Assembly (NCBI RefSeq): GCF_900105255.1
Contig: NZ_LT629763.1
Span: 558,001-622,000, forward strand
Length of the DNA: 64,000 nucleotides
Direction of reading: 5' to 3'
Origin: Halopseudomonas sabulinigri
GTDB taxonomy: Bacteria; Pseudomonadota; Gammaproteobacteria; Pseudomonadales; Pseudomonadaceae
In this document: positions 9,940 to 18,541 of the stretch, one piece after another
Layout of the letters: each line of letters starts with the position of its first letter
Numbering within the stretch: the stretch's first letter is position 1
Notes under the pieces: generated by a model
Told to the model about the DNA's origin: nothing
The model's database searches: none
The model's input: the letters and a program-made list of their open reading frames with translations, nothing else
Position numbers and translations under genes: made by a program

Positions 9940-9959
9940 GGCAGGATTGAGGTGATACC

Positions 9960-11396
9960 GTGACTGAACAAGTCGAAAGCCTGATCAAGAAGGATTACGC
10001 GGCAGGATTCCACTCTGCCATTGAGTCTGAGACGCTGCCACCAGGTCTGGACGAAGACGTTGTCCGCTTTATCTCCGCCAAGAAGGAAGAGCCCGAGTGG
10101 CTGCTGGAATGGCGTCTGAAGGCGTTTCGCGCCTGGCAGGAAATGGAAGAGCCGACCTGGGCCCACGTGCATTACCCGGAAATCGACTTCCAGGCGGTTT
10201 CCTACTATTCCGCTCCCAAGAGCATGGACAGCAAGCCGAAGAGCCTCGATGAGGTTGATCCAGAGCTGCTGGCGACCTACGAAAAGCTGGGTATTCCGCT
10301 GCACGAGCAGGAAATGCTCGCCGGTGTTGCGGTTGATGCGGTATTTGACTCGGTTTCGGTGGTCACCACTTTCCGCGAGAAGCTGTACGAGGCTGGTGTC
10401 ATTTTCTGCCCGATCAGCGAAGCGGTGCACAAATACCCTGAACTGCTGAAAAAGTACCTGGGTAGCGTGGTGCCGCAGAAGGACAACTATTACGCGGCGT
10501 TGAACTCTGCCGTGTTCTCCGATGGCTCTTTTGTATACATACCCAAGGGCGTGCGTTGCCCGATGGAGCTGTCTACCTATTTCCGCATCAACGAAATGAA
10601 CACCGGGCAGTTCGAGCGCACGCTGATCGTCGCCGATGAGGGCTCTTATGTGAGCTACCTCGAAGGTTGCACCGCGCCCATGCGTGACGAGAACCAGCTG
10701 CACGCTGCTGTGGTGGAACTGGTTGCCCTGGACGATGCGCAAATCAAGTATTCGACCGTGCAGAATTGGTACCCGGGTAACGCCGAAGGCAAGGGCGGCA
10801 TTTACAACTTCGTGACCAAGCGCGGCATCGCCCATACCAACGCGAAGATCTCCTGGACGCAGGTGGAAACCGGCTCTGCGGTGACCTGGAAGTATCCTAG
10901 CTGTGTGCTGAAAGGTGACAACAGTGTTGGCGAGTTCTACTCGGTTGCCCTGACCAATAATTTCCAGCAGGCCGACACTGGCACCAAGATGATCCACCTG
11001 GGCAAGAACACGCGCTCAACGATCATCGCCAAGGGGATTTCCGCCGGGCGCAGCGACAGCGCGTACCGCGGTCTGGTGCGCATCAACCCGGGCGCTGAGG
11101 GCGCGCGTAACTTTACCCAGTGCGATTCGCTGTTGATCGGCGATCGCTGTGGTGCGCACACCTTCCCCTATATCGAGAGCAAGAATCCCAGTGCCGTAGT
11201 AGAGCACGAGGCGACGACGTCCAAGGTCAGCGATGATCAGCTGTTCCTGTGCCAGCAGCGCGGGCTGGACGCTGAGAAGGCCGTGTCGATGATCGTTAAC
11301 GGCTTCTGCCGCGAGGTATTCAAGGAGCTGCCGATGGAGTTTGCCGTTGAAGCAGGCAAGCTGCTGGAAGTCAGCCTTGAGGGCTCGGTGGGCTAA
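9960..11396 (+). CDS. sufB: Fe-S scaffold complex protein SufB
   Basis: 478-residue core subunit of the SufBCD scaffold that assembles Fe-S clusters in the cytoplasm. The C-terminal region [21 protein letters not shown] carries the cysteine (about Cys397) that corresponds to the cluster/sulfur-accepting residue of E. coli SufB. It starts with GTG 9960 after GAGGTGATACC; no nearby ATG is in frame. It lies 107 bases after iscR across two hairpins and 84 bases before sufC. Confidence 0.96.
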   Translation: MTEQVESLIKKDYAAGFHSAIESETLPPGLDEDVVRFISAKKEEPEWLLEWRLKAFRAWQEMEEPTWAHVHYPEIDFQAVSYYSAPKSMDSKPKSLDEVDPELLATYEKLGIPLHEQEMLAGVAVDAVFDSVSVVTTFREKLYEAGVIFCPISEAVHKYPELLKKYLGSVVPQKDNYYAALNSAVFSDGSFVYIPKGVRCPMELSTYFRINEMNTGQFERTLIVADEGSYVSYLEGCTAPMRDENQLHAAVVELVALDDAQIKYSTVQNWYPGNAEGKGGIYNFVTKRGIAHTNAKISWTQVETGSAVTWKYPSCVLKGDNSVGEFYSVALTNNFQQADTGTKMIHLGKNTRSTIIAKGISAGRSDSAYRGLVRINPGAEGARNFTQCDSLLIGDRCGAHTFPYIESKNPSAVVEHEATTSKVSDDQLFLCQQRGLDAEKAVSMIVNGFCREVFKELPMEFAVEAGKLLEVSLEGSVG

Positions 11397-11480
11397 GGTT
11401 CGCTCAGGCAGGTTCAGTTAAGTACGCTGGCGCGATATCCGCGCAGCGCTGACAGTTAAAGTAATTTATTGGGCATCAAT

Positions 11481-12230
11481 ATGTTAAATATCAGTGACTT
11501 GTACGGTAAAGTTGAAGAGAAAGAGATCCTCAAGGGTCTGTCCATTGAGGTGAAGCCGGGCGAAGTGCACGCCATCATGGGGCCGAACGGCTCGGGCAAA
11601 AGCACCCTGGGCAACGTTCTCTCCGGGCGGCCGGGCTATGAAGCCACCGCCGGCAGCGTTACCTTCAAGGGACACGACCTGCTGGAAATGGATACCGAAG
11701 AGCGCGCCCGCGAAGGCTTGTTTCTGGCGTTTCAGTACCCGGTGGAGATTCCCGGCGTCAGCAACATGGAATTCCTGAAAGCGGCTGTAGATGCCAAGCG
11801 CAAGCACCACAACCAGAGCGAGTTGTCTTCGGTCGACTTTCTCAAGCTCGCTCGCGAAACCTGCAAGCGCGTCAACTTGGATGCCAGCTTCCTCAAGCGC
11901 GGCGTCAATGAAGGTTTTTCCGGCGGTGAAAAGAAGCGCAACGAGATCATGCAGATGATGTTGCTTGAGCCGGACCTGTGCATTCTGGATGAAACCGATT
12001 CGGGTCTGGATATCGATGCATTGCAGGTCGTTGCCGATGGCGTTAACGCCATGCGCGACGGGAAGCGCAGCTTCCTGGTAGTGACTCACTACCAGCGCCT
12101 GCTGGATTACATCATCCCGGATTATGTTCACGTGCTGGCCGGCGGCCGCATCGTCAAGTCTGGCGACAAGAGCTTGGCGCTCGAGTTGGAAGCCAAGGGC
12201 TACGGCTGGCTGGAAAACGAGGTTGCCTGA
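11481..12230 (+). CDS. sufC: Fe-S assembly ATPase SufC
   Basis: ABC-type ATPase of SufBCD, 249 residues. Walker A GPNGSGKST at 34-42, signature FSGGEKKRNEI and Walker B LCILDETDSGLD are intact. ATP turnover drives the conformational change of the scaffold. ATG 11481 (MLNISDLYG) is preferred to the TTG four codons upstream because family members begin at this point. The Shine-Dalgarno is weak, which fits coupling or processing of a long transcript. Confidence 0.96.
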   Translation: MLNISDLYGKVEEKEILKGLSIEVKPGEVHAIMGPNGSGKSTLGNVLSGRPGYEATAGSVTFKGHDLLEMDTEERAREGLFLAFQYPVEIPGVSNMEFLKAAVDAKRKHHNQSELSSVDFLKLARETCKRVNLDASFLKRGVNEGFSGGEKKRNEIMQMMLLEPDLCILDETDSGLDIDALQVVADGVNAMRDGKRSFLVVTHYQRLLDYIIPDYVHVLAGGRIVKSGDKSLALELEAKGYGWLENEVA

Positions 12231-12234
12231 ACCT

Positions 12235-13542
12235 ATGACTGATTTCCAACAAAGTGCATTGCAGTTGGCCGCTCGCCAACAGACGCCCGCTTGGTTGCAG
12301 CCGCTGCGTGAGCAGGGCGCGGCCAACTGGTCGGCCGCCAGCTGGCCTGGCCGCAAGACCGAGCTGTGGAAATACATCTCGCTGGCACCTTTGCAGCAGC
12401 AGGGTGATCTGCGCTGGGGTGGCGAAGCAGACGACAGCGCCATTGATGCGGTAGAGCGTGTTGAACTCGACGCGACCTGTCTGGTGTTCGTCAATGGCCG
12501 CTTCAACGCGGCGCGCTCCAGTGCGTTGCCTGCCGGGATCGTACGTTTTGCCGATGCCGATACGGCGCAGCAGCAGCTGATCGCCCAGCACCTGGGGCAG
12601 GTGGTGGATAGCCAGCGTCACCTCTTTGCCGCCTTGAGCAACGCCTGGGTAGATGACGGCATACTGCTGCACGTGCCGCGCAATCAGACGCTCGACAAGC
12701 CGGTTTACATCCTCAATGTGGCCACGCCAGAAGCGCAGCCAGCGGTGGCCAGTCAGCGTTTGCTGGTGGTGCTGGAGGAGGGCAGTGAGGCAGAGGTGAT
12801 TGAGCATTTCGCTTCCGATGCACGTGAGCAGAACGGCTTCGTCAACAGTCTGACCGAAGTCGTGGTTAGTGCTAACGCACGCTTGCAGCATTACCGCATC
12901 AACCTGGAAGAAGAGAACCTGTTGCACGTGGGCGGGGTGCACGCCGACCTGCACCGCGACGCACGCTTTCATGGCTTTACCCTGGCCCAGGGCAGCCGTC
13001 TCAAGCGCATTGACTACCAGGTCAACATGCGTGGCGAAGGCGCACACATGGATCTCAACGGCGTCTACCTGCCGCGCAACAAGCAGGTGATCGACTACCA
13101 CACCAACGTTGAACATTGCGTGCCGCATTGCACCAGCAATGAAGTGTTCCGCGGCATCATCGGCGATTCGGCCAAGGCCGTGTTCAATGGCCGTATTCAT
13201 ATTCATCCGCAGGCGCAGAAAACTCTGGCCGAGCTTAGCAATAAAAACCTGCTGACCTCGCGCACGGCTGAAATCAACACCAAGCCTGAACTGGAAATCT
13301 ATGCTGATGATGTGCGTTGCGCCCACGGCGCGACCATTGCACAGCTGGATGAGACCTCGCTGTACTACCTGCAAAGTCGCGGTATCTCCGCTGCTGATGC
13401 CACCACCATGCTGAGCTTCGGTTTCATCAACGAGCTGCTGACGCAGGTGCCCGAGCAGGCCATTCAGGATTATCTGCGCCCGCGTCTGGCCTCGCTGTTT
13501 GGTCAGGGTAGCGAGCAGGTGGGGCACCTCAGCTATGAGTGA
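12235..13542 (+). CDS. sufD: Fe-S scaffold complex protein SufD
   Basis: 435-residue partner of SufB, sharing its beta-helix core. The segment NVEHCVPHCTSNEVFRGI and the motif FNGRIHIHPQAQKT with its conserved histidines are typical of SufD. The start is set at ATG 12235 (MTDFQQSALQL), four bases after the sufC stop; the frame is open further upstream inside sufC but that part is sufC in another frame. The 3' end overlaps sufS by eight bases. Confidence 0.94.
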   Translation: MTDFQQSALQLAARQQTPAWLQPLREQGAANWSAASWPGRKTELWKYISLAPLQQQGDLRWGGEADDSAIDAVERVELDATCLVFVNGRFNAARSSALPAGIVRFADADTAQQQLIAQHLGQVVDSQRHLFAALSNAWVDDGILLHVPRNQTLDKPVYILNVATPEAQPAVASQRLLVVLEEGSEAEVIEHFASDAREQNGFVNSLTEVVVSANARLQHYRINLEEENLLHVGGVHADLHRDARFHGFTLAQGSRLKRIDYQVNMRGEGAHMDLNGVYLPRNKQVIDYHTNVEHCVPHCTSNEVFRGIIGDSAKAVFNGRIHIHPQAQKTLAELSNKNLLTSRTAEINTKPELEIYADDVRCAHGATIAQLDETSLYYLQSRGISAADATTMLSFGFINELLTQVPEQAIQDYLRPRLASLFGQGSEQVGHLSYE

Positions 13543-14776
13543 GCAGAGCCACACCCCGGCGTTTGACGCCGAGCGGGTACGCGCCGACTTTCCGATCCTG
13601 CAACAGCAGGTGAACGGCCACCCGCTGGTGTATCTGGATAATGCCGCGACCACGCAGAAGCCGCGTGCGGTGATCCAGGCCATTGTCGATTACTACGAGC
13701 AGGACAACAGCAATGTGCACCGTGGCGCGCACGCCCTGGCTGATCGCGCTACCGAAAAGTTCGAGGCAGCGCGGGTCAAGGTAGCCGATTTCATCAACGC
13801 CGCGCAGGCGCGTCAGGTGATCTGGACGCGCGGTACCACGGAAGGCGTCAACCTAGTTGCCAGCAGTTGGGGGCGTAGCACGCTGCAGGCCGGTGACCGT
13901 ATCCTGGTCTCGGCAATGGAGCACCACTCCAACATAGTGCCTTGGCAGCTGATAGCGCAGGAGAAGGGCGCCACCGTAGAGCCTATTCCGGTACTGGACG
14001 ATGGCTCCATCGACCTGGATGCCTTCGCCGGCCTTCTGGACGACCGCGTGCGCATGGTGGCCTGCGGTCACGTTTCAAATGCGCTGGGCACCGTCAATCC
14101 AGTACAAGAGATCGTGCGTATGGCGCACGCCGCAGGCGCCCTCGCGCTGATCGATGGCGCGCAGGCCGTTAGCCATTGGCCCGTCGATGTGCAGGCGCTG
14201 GATTGCGATTTTTACGTTTTCTCGTCGCACAAGCTGTTCGGTCCAACCGGTCTGGGCGTGCTCTACGGTAAGGCGGCGCTGCTTGAGGCTATGCCTCCCT
14301 ATCAGGGTGGCGGCGAGATGATCGAGACCGTGAGCTTCGGCGGTACGCGTTTCAATCAGTTGCCCTACAAGTTTGAGGCGGGCACGCCGGATATTGCCGG
14401 TGTGATTGGACTGGGCGCTGCGGTTGATTATCTGCAGACACTGGACCGCGCCGGCGCTGCGGCACACGAAGCGGCGCTGTTGGCGTACGCTGAAGAGCGC
14501 GCGCGGGCCACGCCGGGTATTCGTTTGGTGGGCACCGCTCAGCAAAAGACCAGCGTGCTGAGCTTCTTGCTGGAGGGCGCGCACCCAAATGACGTAGGGC
14601 TGTTGCTCGATCAGCAAGGTGTCGCAGTCCGTACCGGCAACCACTGTGCACAGCCGATCATGGAGCAGTTTGGTATTGCCGGCACGGTGCGCGCCAGTTT
14701 CAGTTTCTACAATACTCGGGCAGACGTTGATCGTTTGTTCGAAGCGTTGGACAAGGCAAGGCAATTCCTGGTTTAG
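13535..14776 (+). CDS. sufS: Cysteine desulfurase SufS
   Basis: PLP-dependent enzyme (413 residues) that takes sulfur from cysteine for cluster assembly. The PLP lysine is Lys233 in SSHKLFGPTG, His130 stacks the cofactor, and the persulfide cysteine is Cys371 in RTGNHCAQPIM, the group II desulfurase form that depends on SufE. The start MSEQSHTPAFDAERVR lies within the last codons of sufD, so translation is coupled. Confidence 0.96.
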   Translation: MSEQSHTPAFDAERVRADFPILQQQVNGHPLVYLDNAATTQKPRAVIQAIVDYYEQDNSNVHRGAHALADRATEKFEAARVKVADFINAAQARQVIWTRGTTEGVNLVASSWGRSTLQAGDRILVSAMEHHSNIVPWQLIAQEKGATVEPIPVLDDGSIDLDAFAGLLDDRVRMVACGHVSNALGTVNPVQEIVRMAHAAGALALIDGAQAVSHWPVDVQALDCDFYVFSSHKLFGPTGLGVLYGKAALLEAMPPYQGGGEMIETVSFGGTRFNQLPYKFEAGTPDIAGVIGLGAAVDYLQTLDRAGAAAHEAALLAYAEERARATPGIRLVGTAQQKTSVLSFLLEGAHPNDVGLLLDQQGVAVRTGNHCAQPIMEQFGIAGTVRASFSFYNTRADVDRLFEALDKARQFLV

Positions 14777-14787
14777 GAGTGCATGAA

Positions 14788-15144
14788 ATGAGTGTTGAAT
14801 CCTTTGACCCTAGCAGTCAGGTGGTAACCGTCAGTCCTGCAGCAGTGGCGCATTTTCGTCGCCAGCTGAGCAGTGCGCAGGGCAAGTCCGTGCGTCTGAG
14901 CGTAAAGAAAAGCGGCTGTACCGGCTTCATGTATGCCATTGATCTGGTTGAGCAAGCCAGCGCCAGCGACTTGCATTATCAGTTGGATGAGCAGGTTGAA
15001 CTGCTGGTCGATAGCAATAGCCTGGAAGTACTGTCCGGCACCCAGATTGATCTGGTGCGTGAGGGCGTCAACCAGCAGATCAAGTTCATCAACCCCAACG
15101 TCAAGGACGAGTGCGGTTGTGGCGAGAGCTTCAGTGTCAACTAG
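14788..15144 (+). CDS. sufA: A-type Fe-S carrier SufA/HesB
   Basis: 118-residue carrier with the three conserved cysteines Cys44 (KKSGCTGFMY), Cys109 and Cys111 (DECGCGESF) that hold a cluster during transfer to apo-targets. AGGAG lies about eight bases before ATG 14788; a GTG at 14779 is in frame but lacks a Shine-Dalgarno. Here sufA comes after sufS, while in E. coli it is first. IscA would be the alternative name; context favours SufA. Confidence 0.9.
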   Translation: MSVESFDPSSQVVTVSPAAVAHFRRQLSSAQGKSVRLSVKKSGCTGFMYAIDLVEQASASDLHYQLDEQVELLVDSNSLEVLSGTQIDLVREGVNQQIKFINPNVKDECGCGESFSVN

Positions 15145-15159
15145 CGGGGCAGCGCGCGG

Positions 15160-15699
15160 ATGAGTATGGAAAGACGCATGGTCGTAGCGCAGGCAGATTG
15201 TCCTGCACGGCGGGTACCCGATGGCACCCCACTGACCATCCCGAAAGACACCTTTGTGACCATCACCCAGGCATTGGGCGGCAACTATACGGTGACCTAC
15301 CACGGCCAGATGGTACGGGTTGACGGCACCGATGCGGCGGCACTGGGCCTTGAACCGGAGCTGCTATCGTTTCCTGAGCCGAGCGACGACCAGATCAGCG
15401 AAGAGCAGGTCTGGGAAGCGCTGAAAACCGTTTATGACCCGGAGATACCGGTCGACCTGGTTAATCTGGGTTTGATCTATTCGCTGGACATTGATCAGGC
15501 AAGCCGTAGCGTTACCATCAATATGACCCTGACCGCACCCGGTTGTGGCATGGGGCCGGTGCTGGTCGGTGATGTGGAGTACCGCGTGCGGCTGGTACCC
15601 AATGTTGAGACCGTCAAGGTAGATTTGGTGTTTGACCCGCCGTGGCAACGCGAGATGATGAGCGAAGAAGCGCAGCTGGAAACCGGGATGTTTTTTTAA
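15160..15699 (+). CDS. sufT: SufT-type Fe-S maturation protein
   Basis: 179-residue protein with an N-terminal extension (residues 1-80, with TITQALGGNYTVTYHGQMVRVDG) followed by a MIP18/DUF59 domain: VWEALKTVYDPEIPVDLVNLGLIYSL and TAPGCGMGPVL. This architecture matches the SufT group found in suf operons, thought to help maturation of certain Fe-S proteins. ATG 15160 is the first of three possible starts. It lies 15 bases after sufA. Confidence 0.9.
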   Translation: MSMERRMVVAQADCPARRVPDGTPLTIPKDTFVTITQALGGNYTVTYHGQMVRVDGTDAAALGLEPELLSFPEPSDDQISEEQVWEALKTVYDPEIPVDLVNLGLIYSLDIDQASRSVTINMTLTAPGCGMGPVLVGDVEYRVRLVPNVETVKVDLVFDPPWQREMMSEEAQLETGMFF

Positions 15700-15779
15700 C
15701 CCCCGGCCTTTCACCCTGTTTTGCCGGTAAGTGAGTTGGTTGCAGCTCGCTGTTAACTGAACCCACCAAGGGCTTGCAC

Positions 15780-16199
15780 ATGAGCGAATTTGGTACCGAT
15801 ATCACCAGCGATGACATTATCGACACCCTGTCGTTTTTCGATAACTGGGAAGACCGTTACAAGTACATCATCGACCTGGGTAAGGAACTACCCGAACTGG
15901 ACGCGGCGCTACGCAGCGAAGAGCACCTGGTGCGCGGCTGCCAAAGCCAGGTATGGCTGGTCAGCGAGGCCCGCGATGGCAAGCTGTTCTTTGCGGCCGA
16001 TAGCGATGCCTTTATCGTCAAGGGTCTGCTGGCTGTAGTGCTGGCTGCCTACAATGGCAAAACGCCGGAGCAGATCAGTGCGTTCGACGTCGAGGCCTAC
16101 TTTGCTCAACTCAATCTGTTGAAACACCTGAGTGTGACCCGCGGTAACGGTCTGCGCGCCATGGTAAAACGAATCCAGGCGACGGCGGCCGCCGCCTGA
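15780..16199 (+). CDS. sufE: Cysteine desulfuration protein SufE
   Basis: 139-residue sulfur acceptor that takes persulfide from SufS and passes it to SufB. The receiving cysteine is Cys54 in HLVRGCQSQVWL. The start ATG 15780 has AAGGG upstream. An 80-base spacer separates it from sufT and holds no clear terminator. It is the last gene of the suf run; the next 200 bases carry only a stem without a T tract. Confidence 0.93.
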   Translation: MSEFGTDITSDDIIDTLSFFDNWEDRYKYIIDLGKELPELDAALRSEEHLVRGCQSQVWLVSEARDGKLFFAADSDAFIVKGLLAVVLAAYNGKTPEQISAFDVEAYFAQLNLLKHLSVTRGNGLRAMVKRIQATAAAA

Positions 16200-16401
16200 G
16201 CAGGGCGAAATCGCAGCGCAACAGGGCATATGTGTCACTTTGCCAGTAGCTGGTTGTTATTGCTTCGTGCAATCGTTAATGTTGTGCGCGCTTGCCTTGG
16301 CAAGGCTGAAAACGAAATAGGCGGTGCGCGTGTGAGCACACCGCCAAGCGGCAGATAGAATAGAAACTACAATAATAAGAAGTTATCCAGGGTAGCCCGT
16401 G

Positions 16402-17406
16402 ATGTCAGGTGTGTGGGGAAGGCTGAAGAGCGATTTTCAGCTATCTATAGTGACACTGGTGGGAATCTGCTCCGTGTTCGGCGTTACGCCCTACGCGGTG
16501 TACCGTTTACACCAAGGTAACTGGATCGTCGGCTTCACCGACACCTTTCTGGTGCTGGGTACCTCCTTCGCGGTTTTCTACGCCTGGCGCACCGGCAACA
16601 CCGTCAGGCCCGGGCAGTTTCTCGCAATCATCTACTCACTGGGTGGCTTTCTGGTCACCATCAAACTGGGCATCAATGGCCTGTTCTGGCTTTATTGTCT
16701 GGTTTTATTCAACTTCTTTGTTGTACCTCCGCTGCAGAGCCTGATCGCCACGGTGACAACGCTGGTGGCTGTGTGTGTCTACGGCTGGATGCGACCGCAG
16801 GACATATTCGAAAGTCACTACCAGATGATGTCCTTTGTAGTCACTTACCTGTTGGCCAGCCTGTTTGCCTTTGTGTTCGCTTACCGGGCGCGCGTGCAGC
16901 GAGTTCAGTTAGCGTTACTGGCAACACTGGACCCGCTTACGGGTATCGGCAATCGGCGGACTATGGACGAGGAACTGGATATCGCCATTGCCGACAGTCA
17001 GCGCTACGGCATGAGCTTTGGATTACTGGTACTGGATCTCGACCACTTCAAGTCAGTTAACGACCGTTACGGGCACAGCGTCGGGGACCAGGTGTTGGTT
17101 GATTTTGTGCGGGTGATCAGGAGCGCATCCCGCGCCTCGGATCGGGTCTTTCGTCTGGGCGGGGAAGAGTTCGTGCTATTGGTGCCCAAGGTGGACAAGG
17201 CCGGCTTGGCCGGTGCCGCCCAGCATGTTCAGCGCAGCGTGGCGAACCAACTACGCTCACCGGGTGGGCCGGTGACGGTCTCGATAGGTGGTTGCGTACT
17301 GGCCGACCACGAAAACCGGGACGATTGGCTGAGAGACGCGGATATATGTCTTTACCAGGCCAAGGATGCAGGCCGTAACTGCACCGTGATCAAGGGACTG
17401 GCCTAG
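16402..17406 (+). CDS. Membrane-anchored diguanylate cyclase
   Basis: 334-residue protein with five to six hydrophobic helices in residues 15-162 followed by a GGDEF domain. The catalytic motif GGEEF is at 253-257, so the enzyme can be expected to make cyclic di-GMP from GTP. An inhibitory I-site (R244-A-S-D247) lies exactly five residues before it, so feedback inhibition by product is likely. The membrane part has no motif I recognise and would be the sensor. ATG 16402 is chosen over the GTG immediately before it. Single gene, with a free 200-base spacer upstream. Confidence 0.9.
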   Translation: MSGVWGRLKSDFQLSIVTLVGICSVFGVTPYAVYRLHQGNWIVGFTDTFLVLGTSFAVFYAWRTGNTVRPGQFLAIIYSLGGFLVTIKLGINGLFWLYCLVLFNFFVVPPLQSLIATVTTLVAVCVYGWMRPQDIFESHYQMMSFVVTYLLASLFAFVFAYRARVQRVQLALLATLDPLTGIGNRRTMDEELDIAIADSQRYGMSFGLLVLDLDHFKSVNDRYGHSVGDQVLVDFVRVIRSASRASDRVFRLGGEEFVLLVPKVDKAGLAGAAQHVQRSVANQLRSPGGPVTVSIGGCVLADHENRDDWLRDADICLYQAKDAGRNCTVIKGLA

Positions 17407-17418
17407 CCGCTGGCCTGA

Positions 17419-17700
17419 TCAGTCACGATCGCGCCCGCGCGCCCTGTCATGCTCACGTTCAAGGTCTGGCAGGTTGCCTTTTGCATCATCCACGTGGTCA
17501 TTCACGTTGTCGCGTACATCATGCCTGGCATTATCAGTGGCCTTGCCCATGTCGCAGCCACCGCTGACGCCTACGGTTGCCTGCATAGCGGCGTTACGGG
17601 TGGCGCGCTTGGCATCGCATTCAAGCACGTCGGGCTTGAGGTCGGCGTGTGCGGCCAGGGTGAAAACACAGCCTATGAGTACAGTCAGTTGCTTCAACAT
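17419..17700 (-). CDS. Small secreted Asp/Arg/His-rich protein of unknown function
   Basis: 93 residues. It starts with a signal peptide (MLKQLTVLIGCVFTLAAHA, cut after AHA), then two cysteines (LECDAK and GGCDMG) that may pair in the periplasm, then a very polar tail rich in Asp, Arg, His and Asn ending DRARGRDRD. AGGGAG lies upstream of ATG 17700. I do not recognise the family. It converges with the diguanylate cyclase, 12 bases away, with no terminator in between. Confidence 0.6.
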   Translation of the reverse strand: MLKQLTVLIGCVFTLAAHADLKPDVLECDAKRATRNAAMQATVGVSGGCDMGKATDNARHDVRDNVNDHVDDAKGNLPDLEREHDRARGRDRD

Positions 17701-17833
17701 GGCTCGGTTGCTCCCTAGAGGCTTTGTCTCTGCGTTGTAAAACACGGCGTTTTGTCTCATTCTAGTCAGCAATCCAGAATTTACCCATCAACAGTGAGTG
17801 CCGTTAGTGCGGGCAATCAGCGAGGTGACGCTC

Positions 17834-18184
17834 ATGGAACATCAATTCAGCGATAAGGCGTTTTGGCAGAAGTTGGCGCAGCACGCGCGTGCGGCTGGCC
17901 GCGAGGTTGTCGAGAAAGCGCTGTGGCTCTATTACGCGGCCCGCCGCCCGGAGACGCCGAGCTGGGCGAAGGCGGTGATTATCAGCGTACTGGCGTACTT
18001 TATTGCACCTATCGACGCCTTGCCTGACTTCACCCCCTTTGTCGGTTTTACCGACGATCTTGGCGTGTTTGCCGGCGCGTTGGCCATGGTTTCCATGTAC
18101 ATCGATGACGAGGTGAAGAGCCGGGCAGCGACGACCGCGGAGCGTTGGTTTGGCCGCTCTGGAGCGACTGAACCGGTTGTTTGA
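17834..18184 (+). CDS. YkvA/DUF1232 small membrane protein
   Basis: 116 residues. The DUF1232 core is clear: AVIISVLAYFIAPIDALPDFTPFVGFTDDLGVFAGAL, with the conserved PIDALPD and DD of the family. One or two hydrophobic helices predict an inner-membrane protein. The function is unknown in the family. GAGGTG precedes ATG 17834. Confidence 0.85.
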   Translation: MEHQFSDKAFWQKLAQHARAAGREVVEKALWLYYAARRPETPSWAKAVIISVLAYFIAPIDALPDFTPFVGFTDDLGVFAGALAMVSMYIDDEVKSRAATTAERWFGRSGATEPVV

Positions 18185-18231
18185 TCAGTTCCTTTGCAAC
18201 GCGCTATCAGCGCGTATGCAGAGCAGACACG

Positions 18232-18270
18232 AAAAGGCCGTGCCCAGTGTTTCTCCGGGCACGGCCTTTT
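18232..18270. terminator. Bidirectional terminator between DUF1232 and YqaE genes
   Basis: AAAAGGCCGTGCCC, an 11-base loop, then GGGCACGGCCTTTT: a perfect 14-base inverted repeat with A and T ends, serving both converging genes. Confidence 0.92.
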
Positions 18271-18289
18271 CCGTTCAGGCGAGCTGAGC

Positions 18290-18448
18290 TCAGCGTTTTG
18301 CGATAATCCAGACGGCGTGCACTATGCCTGGAATATAGCCGCAGATAGTCAGCAGGATGTTCAGCCAGAAGGCGCCGCCGAAGCCTACCTGCAGGAACAC
18401 CCCAAGCGGCGGCAGCAGTATGGCAATCAGTATGCGAAGAAGATCCAT
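18290..18448 (-). CDS. YqaE/Pmp3 family membrane peptide
   Basis: A 52-residue protein read directly from the minus strand. It begins MDLLRILIAILLPPLGVFLQ, followed by VGFGGAFWLNILLTICGYIPG and ending VHAVWIIAKR. The LLPPLGVFLQ turn between two hydrophobic helices and ILLTICGYIPGIVHA are the hallmarks of the Pmp3/YqaE family, linked to membrane potential and salt or cold stress. Too short for many gene finders but very clear. It follows phoX by 93 bases on the same strand and ends at a terminator. Confidence 0.92.
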   Translation of the reverse strand: MDLLRILIAILLPPLGVFLQVGFGGAFWLNILLTICGYIPGIVHAVWIIAKR

Positions 18449-18541
18449 GGCGTTAAGTCCTTGTCTTGATAAATGAAAAAGGTTCCAAGCTTAGGACTGT
18501 CACGGCGCCTGATCGTTCACTCTAGCGGGCTGCTGTGCGCC

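Noticed and set aside
11469-11480. TTG start for sufC four codons upstream
   Set aside because: No ribosome site, and the family begins at MLNISDLYG (ATG 11481).
16320-16345. Stem GGCGGTG/CACCGCC as terminator of the suf operon
   Set aside because: No T tract after it; only a plain inverted repeat.
16366-16371. CTACA half site before the diguanylate cyclase
   Set aside because: No partner half site within 30 bases.
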